Shown piece by piece: positions 1 to 7,490 of a stretch of DNA of 8,702 bases (the first letter of the stretch is position 1; each line of letters opens with the position of its first letter). Under the pieces are notes generated by a model. It made no database searches. It saw only the letters and a list, made by a program, of their open reading frames with translations, and was not told the origin of the DNA. The DNA is from Gemmatimonadales bacterium (GTDB lineage: Bacteria > Gemmatimonadota > Gemmatimonadetes > Gemmatimonadales > GWC2-71-9), in the NCBI GenBank assembly GCA_013812695.1, contig JACCSZ010000104.1, forward strand, positions 1 to 8,702. Reading direction: 5' to 3'. The position numbers and the translations under genes were made by a program.

Positions 1-1292
1 CCACCGAGTTCACGCGCGTGCTGACCGACACCCGCGCGATCGGGCCCGGCGCGCTCTTCGTCGCGCTCGAGGGCGAGCGGTTCGACGGCCACCACTATCT
101 CGACGCCGCCCAGGCCGCTGGTGCTGCCGGGGCGGTGGTGCGAACGGGGACCCGGGTCCCGCCGGGACTCTTCACATTCGAGGTGCCGGACACGCTTCGC
201 GCCTTCGGTCTCTTGGCCCGGGCTCGGCGGCGGGCGCTGGCGGGGCCGGTCGTGGCGGTGACGGGGACGAACGGAAAGACCAGCACCAAGGAGATGATGG
301 CTGCGGTGCTCGCGACCCGGTATCGCGTGTACGCGACGCGCGCCAACCTCAACAACCTGGTCGGCGTGCCGCTGACGATTCTCGAAGCGCCGGACGACAT
401 CGAGGCCCTCGTGATCGAGGCGGGGGCGAACCTGCCGGGTGAGATCGGGCGCTGCCGCGACATCATCGAGCCGACGCTGGCCGTCGTGACCAACGCGGTG
501 GCAGGGCATCTGGAAGGGTTCGGCTCGCTCGCCGGCGTGGTCGAGGAAAAACTCTCGCTGACCGAGGGCGCGCCGCTCGCGGTGGTGGGCACCGACCCGC
601 CGGAGCTGGCCCAAGGCGCCCGGGGCCGGGCCCGGGCGGTCGTCACGGCTGGACTCGCGCATGCCGACGTCATGCCCGACCGGGTCGAGCTTGGCGATGA
701 CGCGCGCCCCGTGATGACGTTCGGCGACCTGAGCTTCACGCTCGCCGCGCGCGGGCTGCACCAGGCCGACAACGCCGCGCGCGTCTGGGCGGTCGTCGAG
801 GCGCTGGGGTTGGATCGCGACGCGTCGGCCCGGGCGCTCGAGCGCTTTGCGCTCCCGGGCGGCCGGGGCGAACTGCTCGAAGTTGGCGGCCTCACCATCC
901 TGAACGACAGTTACAACGCCAACCCGCAGAGCTTCCGGGCGGCGATCGCCACGGCGCGCGCGCTCCGCGGCGGTCGCCGGCTCGTGTTCATCGCGGGCAC
1001 GATGCGCGAGCTGGGCGGCGAGTCAGTCGCGCTGCATGCCGAGATCGCGGCGGCGCTGGTGGAGCTCGAGCCGGACCTCCTGGCTGCCGTCGGAGAGTTC
1101 GTGCCGGCCCTCGAGCAATATGTGGCACGACTTGGCGGGCGACTCATCACCGCGCAGGATCCGATCGCGCTCGCACCGCTGGTGGCCTCGCGGCTCGAGG
1201 GCGGCGAAGTCGTGGTGCTCAAGGCATCCCGCGGCGTGGCCCTCGAACGTATACTTCCCGCGCTCACGGCCCGCGGGAACCCCCCACGCTGA
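1..1292 (+). CDS. murF: UDP-N-acetylmuramoyl-tripeptide--D-alanyl-D-alanine ligase MurF (5' partial)
   Basis: Cytoplasmic Mur ligase that joins D-Ala-D-Ala to UDP-MurNAc-tripeptide using ATP, the last soluble step of peptidoglycan precursor synthesis. The frame is open from base 3 to the TGA at 1290-1292. A GTG at 18 is the first possible start inside the window, but it falls in the middle of the conserved MurF N-terminal domain (TDTR...PGALFVALEGERFDGH). Compared with E. coli MurF about 21 residues are missing upstream, so the gene is cut by the window edge. Seen, numbering from the GTG at 18: ATP-binding P-loop GTNGKTS at 83-89 (bases 264-284); NLNN at 110-113; EAGAN at 134-138; HLEGFGSLAGV at 164-174 followed by Lys178, the expected carbamylated lysine; NDSYNANPQS at 296-305; C-terminal LKASRG at 401-406. 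All three Mur ligase domains are intact. It ends 6 bases before mraY. murE is expected just upstream. Identity is very secure. Confidence 0.97.
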   Translation, partial: TEFTRVLTDTRAIGPGALFVALEGERFDGHHYLDAAQAAGAAGAVVRTGTRVPPGLFTFEVPDTLRAFGLLARARRRALAGPVVAVTGTNGKTSTKEMMAAVLATRYRVYATRANLNNLVGVPLTILEAPDDIEALVIEAGANLPGEIGRCRDIIEPTLAVVTNAVAGHLEGFGSLAGVVEEKLSLTEGAPLAVVGTDPPELAQGARGRARAVVTAGLAHADVMPDRVELGDDARPVMTFGDLSFTLAARGLHQADNAARVWAVVEALGLDRDASARALERFALPGGRGELLEVGGLTILNDSYNANPQSFRAAIATARALRGGRRLVFIAGTMRELGGESVALHAEIAAALVELEPDLLAAVGEFVPALEQYVARLGGRLITAQDPIALAPLVASRLEGGEVVVLKASRGVALERILPALTARGNPPR

Positions 1293-1294
1293 GG
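1291..1294 (+). promoter_or_regulatory. Probable ribosome binding site of mraY (GAGG)
   Basis: GAGG overlaps the last two bases of the murF stop codon and lies 4 bases before the mraY ATG. It is a short but plausible Shine-Dalgarno core. Its position over the murF stop would let ribosomes finishing murF pass directly to mraY. The spacing is tighter than the usual 5-9 bases. Confidence 0.4.
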
Positions 1295-1298
1295 CTCG

Positions 1299-2426
1299 AT
1301 GTTCTATCACTGGCTCGCGCCGCTCGGCCAGCAGCACATCATCTTCAACCTCTTCAACTATATCAGCTTTCGAGCGGCCGGCGCGACGGTGACGGCGCTG
1401 CTGCTGGCGTTCGTGGTCGGCCCGCCCGTCATCGGGCGCCTGCGCGCGCGCAAGGTGGGGCAGATCATCCGTGCCGAGGGTCCCGCGAGCCATCAGAGCA
1501 AACGCGGCACGCCAACGATGGGCGGCCTCATCATCATCATGTGCACGGTGGTGCCTACGCTGCTGTGGGCCCCGCTGACCAACCGGTTCGTCGTGGTGGC
1601 GATGCTGTCCATTCTGTGGATGGGCTGCATCGGCTTCCTCGACGACTACCTCAAGATCGTCCAGGGCAAATCGCGCGGGCTGGTGGCCAAGTGGAAGCTG
1701 GCGGGGCAGGTGAGCTTCGGGCTGCTGCTCGGCCTGTTCCTGGTGTTCTACCCCGTCGTGCCCGGCGAGACGATTCCGGCGACCGCCACCACCCTCCCGT
1801 TCTTCAAGTATCTCGCGGTCAACTTCGCGCCGTGGCTGTACGTGGTGTTCGTGACCGTCGTCATTACCGGCAGCAGCAACGCCGTCAACCTGACCGATGG
1901 ACTGGACGGGCTGGCCGCGGGGCTGGCGGGCATCTCGGCGGCGGCCTTCGCGACCTTCGCATACCTGTTCGGGCGCACCGACGTCACGTCGTACCTCAAC
2001 CTGTTCTATCTCCCGGGCGCCGGCGAGTTGGCCGTATTCTGCGCCGCGCTGATGGGCGCCGCGCTCGGGTTCCTGTGGTTCAACGCGCATCCGGCCCAGG
2101 TCTTCATGGGCGACACCGGGAGTCTCGCGATCGGCGGGGCGCTGGGAACGGTGGCCATCCTGCTCAAGGCGGAGTTTCTGCTGCTGCTGATCGGGGGGGT
2201 GTTCGCGGCGGAGGCGGTCAGCGTCATCCTGCAGACCGGGGTCTACAAGTGGTTCAAACGCACGCGCGGGCGTGAGTACGCCGACAGTCATCGAGTCTTC
2301 CGCATGGCGCCGCTGCACCATCACTTCGAGAAGCTCGGCTGGGCCGAGACGACGGTCGTGACGCGGTTCTACATTCTCGGGCTGTTCTGTGCGCTGATCG
2401 CACTCTCCACGCTGAAGGTGCGCTGA
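1299..2426 (+). CDS. mraY: Phospho-N-acetylmuramoyl-pentapeptide-transferase MraY
   Basis: Polytopic inner-membrane enzyme that transfers phospho-MurNAc-pentapeptide from UDP to undecaprenyl phosphate, making lipid I. The protein is 375 aa, slightly longer than E. coli MraY (360). The ATG at 1299 gives the usual N-terminus (short amphipathic start, then first membrane segment around 28-46). Seen: HQSKRGTPTMGG at 65-76; the Mg-binding FLDDY at 113-117 (Asp115, Asp116); NAVNLTDGLDGLAAG at 194-208; FNAHPAQVFMGDTGSLA at 261-277, containing the third catalytic Asp272; and MAPLHHHFEKLGW at 336-348 with the HHH triad of the last cytoplasmic loop. Many hydrophobic segments fit the ten-helix family topology. 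The D-rich and HHH motifs distinguish it from WecA-type relatives. It lies between murF (6-base gap) and murD (2-base gap). No active-site residue is missing. Confidence 0.98.
   Translation: MFYHWLAPLGQQHIIFNLFNYISFRAAGATVTALLLAFVVGPPVIGRLRARKVGQIIRAEGPASHQSKRGTPTMGGLIIIMCTVVPTLLWAPLTNRFVVVAMLSILWMGCIGFLDDYLKIVQGKSRGLVAKWKLAGQVSFGLLLGLFLVFYPVVPGETIPATATTLPFFKYLAVNFAPWLYVVFVTVVITGSSNAVNLTDGLDGLAAGLAGISAAAFATFAYLFGRTDVTSYLNLFYLPGAGELAVFCAALMGAALGFLWFNAHPAQVFMGDTGSLAIGGALGTVAILLKAEFLLLLIGGVFAAEAVSVILQTGVYKWFKRTRGREYADSHRVFRMAPLHHHFEKLGWAETTVVTRFYILGLFCALIALSTLKVR
2414..2420 (+). promoter_or_regulatory. Ribosome binding site of murD inside the end of mraY
   Basis: GAAGGTG lies within the last codons of mraY, 8 bases before the murD ATG at 2429. 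It is one of the better Shine-Dalgarno-like sequences in the window and supports the chosen murD start. Confidence 0.5.
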
Positions 2427-2428
2427 CC

Positions 2429-3790
2429 ATGGCGGTCGAGCTGTTCGAAGCGTGGCGCCGCACCGGCCGCGAGGTGGCGGTGGTGGGCCTGGGCAAGAGC
2501 GGCGCGGCGGCCACGAAACTGCTGCGCCGCGAGGCGCTCCCCGTCTACGCATCCGACACCGGCACCGGCATCGAGTTCGACACCTGGGCTGCCGCGCTTC
2601 GTGGGCTTGGGGCGGAGGTCCAGCTCGGCGGACACGACCTCGCGCGAATCACTCGGGCGAGCGCCGTCGTCGTGGCGCCCGGCGTGCCGCCGCTCGCGCC
2701 CCCGCTCGTCGAGGCCCGCGCGGCCGGAGTCGAGATCTACGCCGAGACCGACATCGGCTTCCTGGCGCTCGGCGGCACGCGTTGCATCGGGATCACCGGT
2801 ACCAACGGCAAGACGACGACCACGTCGCTCCTCGCGCACGCGATGGCGGCGGCCGGTCTGCGCGCGGAGACGGCCGGCAACATCGGCCGGCCGCTCGCGG
2901 AAGTGGCGCTCGCACCCGACCCGCCGGACTGGTTGGCGCTCGAGCTCAGCTCGTTCCAGTTGCACGACACCCCGCACCTCCGGCCGGCCATCGGGGTGCT
3001 CACCAACCTCGCGCCCAATCACCTCGATCGCTACGGCTCGCTCGAGGAATACTATGCCGACAAGGCACTGCTGTTCCGAAATGCTGCGGCCGATTCCATC
3101 TGGATCAGCAATGCGGACGACTCGGCGGTGCAGATGATGACGGAACCGGTACCCGGGCGGCATCGCCGATTTTCCGTCGAGAAGCGCGCCGATGGCTGGT
3201 ACGATCACGCCCGCGCCGCGCTCATGCTCGGCGACCAGCCGCTGATGGCCCGCGGCGACTTGCCGCTCCTCGGAGACCACAACGTCGCCAACGCGCTGGC
3301 GGCCGCGCTCGCCGCGGTCGAGGCGGGGGCCGACGCCGTGCGGGTCGCGGCCGGGCTCCGCACCTTCCGAGCGATTTCCCACCGCGTCGAGCCGGTGCGC
3401 GAGGTCGACGGCGTGCTCTGGATCAACGACTCGAAATCCACCAACGTCACCTCGACGCTGGTCGCGGTGGCGGCACTCGACCGGCCATTCGTGCTGCTCC
3501 TCGGAGGGCGGCACAAGGGGGAGCCGTACGACCGGTTGGCGGAAGCGCTCCGGGCGCGCTGCCGGGCGGTGGTGGCCTATGGCGAGGCGGGCCCGCAGAT
3601 CCTTCGCGAGCTCGGCGGGCGCGTGTCCGTGGCCTCCGCGAGCGACTTCGCCGGCGTGATCGCGACCGCGCGCGGGCTGGCCACGGCGGGTGACGCGGTC
3701 CTGCTGTCACCCGCGTGCTCGAGCTACGACATGTTCAGGAACTACGAAGAGCGCGGCGAGCGCTTCCGGGCCGCCGTCCAGGCAATGTGA
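2429..3790 (+). CDS. murD: UDP-N-acetylmuramoyl-L-alanine--D-glutamate ligase MurD
   Basis: Cytoplasmic ATP-dependent ligase adding D-Glu to UDP-MurNAc-L-Ala. The protein is 453 aa, close to the family norm of about 440-460. Seen: N-terminal Rossmann-like UDP-binding domain with VVGLGKSGAA at 18-27; VVAPGVPP at 81-88; central ATP-binding P-loop GTNGKTT at 124-130; GNIGRPL at 150-156; LELSSFQL at 171-178; NHLDRYGS at 197-204; Lys212 in the position of the carbamylated lysine; INDSKSTN at 332-339 opening the C-terminal glutamate-binding domain; and SPACSSYDMFRNYEERGERF near the end. The SSFQL and SPACSS signatures separate MurD from MurC, MurE and MurF. The ATG follows the mraY stop by 2 bases and the stop overlaps the ftsW start by 4. 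All expected catalytic motifs are present. Confidence 0.98.
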   Translation: MAVELFEAWRRTGREVAVVGLGKSGAAATKLLRREALPVYASDTGTGIEFDTWAAALRGLGAEVQLGGHDLARITRASAVVVAPGVPPLAPPLVEARAAGVEIYAETDIGFLALGGTRCIGITGTNGKTTTTSLLAHAMAAAGLRAETAGNIGRPLAEVALAPDPPDWLALELSSFQLHDTPHLRPAIGVLTNLAPNHLDRYGSLEEYYADKALLFRNAAADSIWISNADDSAVQMMTEPVPGRHRRFSVEKRADGWYDHARAALMLGDQPLMARGDLPLLGDHNVANALAAALAAVEAGADAVRVAAGLRTFRAISHRVEPVREVDGVLWINDSKSTNVTSTLVAVAALDRPFVLLLGGRHKGEPYDRLAEALRARCRAVVAYGEAGPQILRELGGRVSVASASDFAGVIATARGLATAGDAVLLSPACSSYDMFRNYEERGERFRAAVQAM

Positions 3791-4974
3791 GCGATACCCG
3801 GCAGGTCCGACACCCAGGCGAGCTTCGCTGGGAAACCCGCCTGCTGGCCGTGGTGACGCTTGTGCTGCTCGCCTTCGGCCTGGCGGCGACCTACGGCGCG
3901 GTCAGCCTGGTGACGGTCAAGGGCAAAGACGCCGGCCTGGTCTTCGCGGCCCGGCAACTGAGCGGCGCCGTGCTCGGCGGCATCCTGCTCATCTGGGCCT
4001 CGCGCCAGGATTACTACCGCTGGCGCGCGTGGGCCTGGCCGCTCCTGATCTTCACGATCGCCGCCCTGCTGGTGCCACTGCTGCCGTTCACGCGCGCCAT
4101 CGCCCCGTCCCTGAACGGCGCCCGACGTTGGATCGACCTCGGCCCCGTCAACTTTCAGCCCTCGGAGGTCGCGCGCCTCGCGGTCGTGATCTGGTGCGCC
4201 ATGCTCGCCTCCAAGAAAGGCGCGCAGGTGCGCGAGTTCAAGAAAGGGGTCGTTCCGTTCATCGTCGTGCTGGGGCTGGTCTCGCTCCTCATCCTGCTGG
4301 AGCCCAATCTCTCGATGGCCACCCTCGTGGCGATGCTCGGCGGCCTCGTGCTGTTCACGGCCGGGGCCAAGATCGGTCACTTCCTGCTGATCGGCGGCGC
4401 GGGAGTGATTCTCGTCTTTCATCAGATCCGCGATGCGCAGTACCGGCTGGCGCGCGTCCTGACGTTCCTCAATCCGGGCGATGCGACGACCGAAGCGGGG
4501 TTTCAGGTCACCCAGTCGCTCATCGGCATGGGTTCCGGCGGATTATTCGGCACCGGTTTCGGCCAGGGGCAGCAGAAGCTCGGCTACCTGCCGTACGCCT
4601 ACTCGGACTTTCTGTTCAGCACGATCGGTGAGGAGTGGGGGTTCGCCGGCGTGTTCGTCATCGTGGCGTTGTTCGCGCTGTTCTGCTGGCTGGGGTTTCG
4701 GATCGCACGGACCGCCTCGGATCCGTTCGGACAGTACCTGGCGGTGGGGCTCACCGCCACGATCGGGCTGACGGCGTTCATGCACATGGCCGTGTCGCTC
4801 GGGCTGATGCCCACGACCGGACTCACGCTGCCGTTCATGTCCTACGGCCGGTCGAGCCAGGTCATTTCTCTCCTCGGCACCGGGATCCTGATCAACATCG
4901 GCACGCTGCGGGGCCGGCCAAGGGCGCCGGGCGTCAACCGGACCGGTCGGGAGGCGGCGAAGCCGGCGGGATGA
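3787..4974 (+). CDS. ftsW: Septal peptidoglycan glycosyltransferase FtsW (SEDS family)
   Basis: Inner-membrane SEDS polymerase that builds septal glycan strands from lipid II, normally paired with FtsI (PBP3). The GTG at 3787 is chosen because it forms a GTGA overlap with the murD stop and gives a 395-aa protein with a short cytoplasmic tail before the first membrane helix. The frame stays open back to 3715, but that would add 24 Arg-rich residues encoded inside murD. Seen, numbered from 3787: GARRWIDLG at 111-119; FQPSE at 123-127; EPNLS at 172-176; QSLIGMGSGGLFGTGFGQG at 243-261; QKLGYLPYAYSDFLF at 263-277, whose Asp274 is the expected catalytic residue; IGEEWG at 280-285; PTTGLTLPFMSYGRSS at 342-357. 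About ten hydrophobic segments are visible. Position between murD and murG favours FtsW over its paralogue RodA. Odd points: EPNLS replaces the common EPDFGT, and SYGRS replaces SYGGS. The end overlaps murG by 4 bases. Confidence 0.96.
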   Translation: MSDTRQVRHPGELRWETRLLAVVTLVLLAFGLAATYGAVSLVTVKGKDAGLVFAARQLSGAVLGGILLIWASRQDYYRWRAWAWPLLIFTIAALLVPLLPFTRAIAPSLNGARRWIDLGPVNFQPSEVARLAVVIWCAMLASKKGAQVREFKKGVVPFIVVLGLVSLLILLEPNLSMATLVAMLGGLVLFTAGAKIGHFLLIGGAGVILVFHQIRDAQYRLARVLTFLNPGDATTEAGFQVTQSLIGMGSGGLFGTGFGQGQQKLGYLPYAYSDFLFSTIGEEWGFAGVFVIVALFALFCWLGFRIARTASDPFGQYLAVGLTATIGLTAFMHMAVSLGLMPTTGLTLPFMSYGRSSQVISLLGTGILINIGTLRGRPRAPGVNRTGREAAKPAG

Positions 4975-6080
4975 CGCGCAGACGCGTCATCCTTATCGCG
5001 GGCGGCGGCACCGGCGGACACCTGATGCCCGCCCTTGCCATCGCGGAAGCGCTGCGGGCCCACGCACCCGACTTCGAGCCGGTGCTCGTCGGCGCCGTGC
5101 GCGGGGTGGAATCGCGCCTGCTGCCGACACGCGACTTTCGTCACCACCTGCTACCTTCCGAGCCGATCTACCGCCGCACCTGGTGGAAAAACGCCCGCTG
5201 GCCATTGATCGTGGGGCGCCTGCTCCGCGCGGTCGCCCGCCTGTTTGCGGACGAGCGCCCGGTCGCAGTGCTTGGCACCGGCGGCTACGCCTCGGCTCCC
5301 GTCGTCTGGTGGGCGGCGCGGCAGGGCATCCCGACAGCCGTTCAGGAGCAGAACGCTTATCCCGGATTGGCCACCCGGCTCCTGAGCCGCCGGGTCCGCC
5401 ACGTCTACCTCGGATTGCCCGAAGCCCGGTCGCTGCTTCGCTTTGGGGGAAATACGCAGGTGTTCGATACCGGCAACCCGATCGCACCGCCTTCGCCCGA
5501 GCGCCGCCCAGGCGCGCTGGCGCGGTTCGGGCTCGACGGGACGCGTCCCGTGGTCCTCATCACGGGCGGCAGCCAGGGCGCGCTCGCGATCAACCGGGCG
5601 GTCGCGGGCTGGCTCGATGCGGGCGGCCCGCGTGGTGCGGACGTACTCTGGGTGACGGGTCGCGGCTCGTATGCGGAATTCACCTCGTTCCATCGGCCGC
5701 CGGCCGTCCAGATCATCGACTTCCTGGATCCGATGGCCGATGGCTATGCCGTCGCGGACGTGGTCGTCTCTCGAGCCGGCATGATCACCGTGGCGGAGCT
5801 GTGTGCGTGGGGCCTGCCGAGCGTGGTGGTGCCGCTGCCCACCGCCGCGGCGGACCATCAGACCCACAACGGGCGCGTGCTCGCGGATGCGGGCGCCTCC
5901 GCGCTGCTGCCCCAGTCGGAACTGACACCGTCGAGCCTCGGCGACAGCGTCGGATCCCTGCTGGACGACCGGTCGCGGCGCGAGGATATGTCCGCGCGCG
6001 CGCGGGCTCGCGGACGTCCCTACGCTGCGGCGGACATCGTGTCAAAATTGTTGACGCTGCCTGGTGCTGGTGGGCTTTGA
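4971..6080 (+). CDS. murG: UDP-GlcNAc:lipid I N-acetylglucosaminyltransferase MurG
   Basis: Peripheral cytoplasmic-face membrane enzyme (GT-B fold, family GT28) that adds GlcNAc to lipid I, yielding lipid II. The ATG at 4971 overlaps the ftsW TGA (ATGA). It places the glycine-rich motif AGGGTGGHLMPALAIA at residues 10-25, exactly where MurG has it. The frame is open further upstream inside ftsW, but that is not MurG sequence. The protein is 369 aa, normal for the family. Seen: GTGGYASAP at 102-110; EQNAYPG at 126-132; the second glycine-rich loop TGGSQGALAIN at 198-208; DFLDPMADGYAVADVVVSRAG at about 250-270; AEL at 275-277; and the donor-binding segment ending PLPTAAADHQTHNGR at 288-302. A basic and aromatic patch at about 67-93 (YRRTWWKNARW followed by a leucine/arginine-rich helix) matches the membrane-contact region of the family. 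It is followed by the only real intergenic gap in the window. Confidence 0.97.
   Translation: MTRRRVILIAGGGTGGHLMPALAIAEALRAHAPDFEPVLVGAVRGVESRLLPTRDFRHHLLPSEPIYRRTWWKNARWPLIVGRLLRAVARLFADERPVAVLGTGGYASAPVVWWAARQGIPTAVQEQNAYPGLATRLLSRRVRHVYLGLPEARSLLRFGGNTQVFDTGNPIAPPSPERRPGALARFGLDGTRPVVLITGGSQGALAINRAVAGWLDAGGPRGADVLWVTGRGSYAEFTSFHRPPAVQIIDFLDPMADGYAVADVVVSRAGMITVAELCAWGLPSVVVPLPTAAADHQTHNGRVLADAGASALLPQSELTPSSLGDSVGSLLDDRSRREDMSARARARGRPYAAADIVSKLLTLPGAGGL
6041..6055. other. Near-palindromic AT-rich 15-mer at the 3' end of murG
   Basis: GTCAAAATTGTTGAC has perfect 5-base arms (GTCAA/TTGAC) and an imperfect AT-rich centre. It lies inside the last murG codons, about 60 bases before the murC ATG and just upstream of the candidate murC promoter. 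It is unusually AT-rich for this genome. It could be an operator, or simply coding sequence for Val-Ser-Lys-Leu-Leu. Functional assignment is weak. Confidence 0.2.
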
Positions 6081-6104
6081 GAACTTCGTGCCTCTACTTA
6101 CATT
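6077..6104 (+). promoter_or_regulatory. Candidate sigma70-type promoter for murC-ftsQ-ftsA
   Basis: TTGAGA (6077-6082, 5 of 6 matches to TTGACA) and TACATT (6099-6104, 4 of 6 matches to TATAAT) are separated by 16 bases. The pair spans the murG stop and the 36-base murG-murC gap. The stretch 6076-6106 is about 39% GC in an otherwise very GC-rich region. A start point about 7 bases after the -10 element would fall near 6111, only about 6 bases before the murC ATG, so the transcript would be almost leaderless. That agrees with the lack of a Shine-Dalgarno sequence there. Inferred from sequence only. Confidence 0.35.
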
Positions 6105-6116
6105 AGCGCCACCCAC

Positions 6117-7490
6117 ATGAATCTGTTCACCCCCACGGACAGCCGCCCCGTCCATTTCGTTGGCATCGGCGGGGCCGGGATGAGTGCGCTCGCGCTGATC
6201 GCCTGTCGGCGCGGGGTGGTCGTGAGCGGATGCGACACCGATGCCGCCGGCGCCGCGGACGTGGCCGCGATGGGCGCGCGCGTCTGGCAGGGGCACGATC
6301 CCTCGCATCTCGATGGCGCGCGCGCGGTGGTCGTGACGGCCGCGGTGCCGCCCGATCACCCGGAACTGGCGCGCGCACGCGCCCTCGGCGTGCCGGTCGT
6401 GCCGCGGAAGGAAGCGTTGGCCGCGCTCATCGGCACGGCGCGGTCGGTCGCGGTGGCGGGAACGCATGGCAAGACGACCACTACCGTGATGGCCACCGAG
6501 GCGCTGACCGCGGCCGGACTCGCCCCGACCGGTATCGCGGGTGGGCGGGTGAGCGCGTGGGGCGGCAACGCGCGCCTGGCGGGCGACGACCTGTTCGTCG
6601 TCGAAGCCGACGAATACGACAAGGCGTTTCTGACGCTGCATCCGACTGTCGCAATCGTGAACAACGTCGAGCCCGATCACCTCGAGTGCTACGGCTCGAT
6701 GGCTGCCCTGGAGGACGCGTTCGCCGAGTTTGCCGGCCGCGCGCGTTCGGCGGTGGTGAGCGCCGACGACCCCGGCGCGCGCCTCGTCGGCAGCCGCGTG
6801 GGTTCCGGGCTGCTCAGCTTCGGCTTCGCGGAGGACGCCGACATCCGCATCACGGACGTCGTGCTCCATCCCGATCGCACCGAGTCCACCGTGCGGTGGC
6901 GCGGCGGCCGGGCGCTGCCGGTGTTGCTCCGGGTGCCTGGTGTCCACAACCTTCGGAATGCCGTGGCCGCGCTCGCCGCCACCGACGCGATCGGCGGCGA
7001 CGTGGTGCCGGCTGCGGCGGCGCTTTCGACCTTCGGCGGCGTCGGCCGGCGATTCGAGCGGCTCGGCGAGCACCGGGGCGTGGCGGTCGTGGACGACTAC
7101 GCGCACCACCCCTCGGAGCTGGCGGCCACGCTGGCCGCGGCGCGGCAAGCGTACCCGGGCCGCCGCCTGGTGGCGGTGTTCCAGCCACATCTGTACTCAC
7201 GCACCGCGATTCACGGCCAGGCCATGGGCGAGGCGCTCGCGGCGGCGGACCTGGTGCTGGTGGCCGAGATCTACGCCGCCCGCGAGCAGCCGATGCCAGG
7301 GATCAGCGGCCGTCAGGTGGCCGAGGCCGCGACCCGCGCCGGGGCCGACGCCCGGTTCGAGCCGACCCGCGCCGAATTGGGCCGCCGGGTCTACGAGACG
7401 CTGGCTCCCGGCGACGTCGTCCTGACCCTCGGCGCCGGCGACATCACCCGGGTGAGCGCCGAGCTGGTGCAGTGGCTCGGGGCGGCCTGA
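6117..7490 (+). CDS. murC: UDP-N-acetylmuramate--L-alanine ligase MurC
   Basis: Cytoplasmic ATP-dependent ligase that attaches L-Ala to UDP-MurNAc, the first amino-acid addition in peptidoglycan precursor synthesis. The protein is 457 aa, within the usual 450-490. The ATG at 6117 sits 11 codons before the UDP-binding motif VHFVGIGGAGMSALA at 12-26, so little or nothing is missing. Seen: ATP-binding P-loop AGTHGKTTTT at 114-123; EADEYDKAF at 163-171; NNVEPDHLECYGS at 182-194; GVHNLRNAVAA at 275-285; GGVGRRFE at 307-314; DDYAHHPSE at 326-334; FQPHLYSRT at 355-363; LGAGDI at 438-443. GTHGKTT and DDYAHHP are MurC-type signatures. Mpl recycling ligases share some of these, but length and cluster position favour MurC. 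There is no recognisable Shine-Dalgarno sequence before the ATG. The 3' end overlaps the likely ftsQ start. Confidence 0.97.
   Translation: MNLFTPTDSRPVHFVGIGGAGMSALALIACRRGVVVSGCDTDAAGAADVAAMGARVWQGHDPSHLDGARAVVVTAAVPPDHPELARARALGVPVVPRKEALAALIGTARSVAVAGTHGKTTTTVMATEALTAAGLAPTGIAGGRVSAWGGNARLAGDDLFVVEADEYDKAFLTLHPTVAIVNNVEPDHLECYGSMAALEDAFAEFAGRARSAVVSADDPGARLVGSRVGSGLLSFGFAEDADIRITDVVLHPDRTESTVRWRGGRALPVLLRVPGVHNLRNAVAALAATDAIGGDVVPAAAALSTFGGVGRRFERLGEHRGVAVVDDYAHHPSELAATLAAARQAYPGRRLVAVFQPHLYSRTAIHGQAMGEALAAADLVLVAEIYAAREQPMPGISGRQVAEAATRAGADARFEPTRAELGRRVYETLAPGDVVLTLGAGDITRVSAELVQWLGAA

Noticed and set aside
618..637. GC hairpin with 7-base arms (GCCCGGG/CCCGGGC) in murF, considered as a terminator or regulatory stem
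   Set aside because: It lies mid-gene, has no T-run, and encodes an Ala/Arg/Gly stretch. Such inverted repeats arise readily in sequence of this composition.
1023..2552. A 509-codon open frame on the minus strand across murF, mraY and murD
   Set aside because: It lies antisense to three motif-verified genes. The translation is rich in Arg, His, Glu, Gln and Pro, as expected for the antisense frame of GC-biased codons, and shows no domain I recognise. High GC removes stop codons from such frames.
2369..3514. A 381-codon minus-strand open frame over murD
   Set aside because: Same antisense composition artefact: low-complexity Arg/Gly/Asp/Val-rich translation, no motif, wholly inside murD.
2452..3693. 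A 413-codon plus-strand frame inside murD
   Set aside because: An out-of-frame reading of murD composed largely of Arg, Gly, Ala and Pro. The MurD frame carries every conserved motif.
3715..3786. A 24-residue N-terminal extension of FtsW starting at the GTG at 3715
   Set aside because: The extension is Arg-rich, lies entirely inside murD's conserved 3' end and resembles no FtsW N-terminus. The GTG at 3787 gives the typical stop/start overlap and the expected length.
6042..7190. A 382-codon minus-strand open frame over murC
   Set aside because: Antisense to murC with a His/Arg/Gly/Ala-rich translation and no recognisable fold or motif. It also has no promoter or ribosome binding site I can see.
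6230..7471. A long open frame upstream of and fused in frame to ftsQ inside murC
   Set aside because: It is the shifted frame of murC, with Arg/Gly-rich low-complexity translation. Only the part after about 7472 looks like a real protein.
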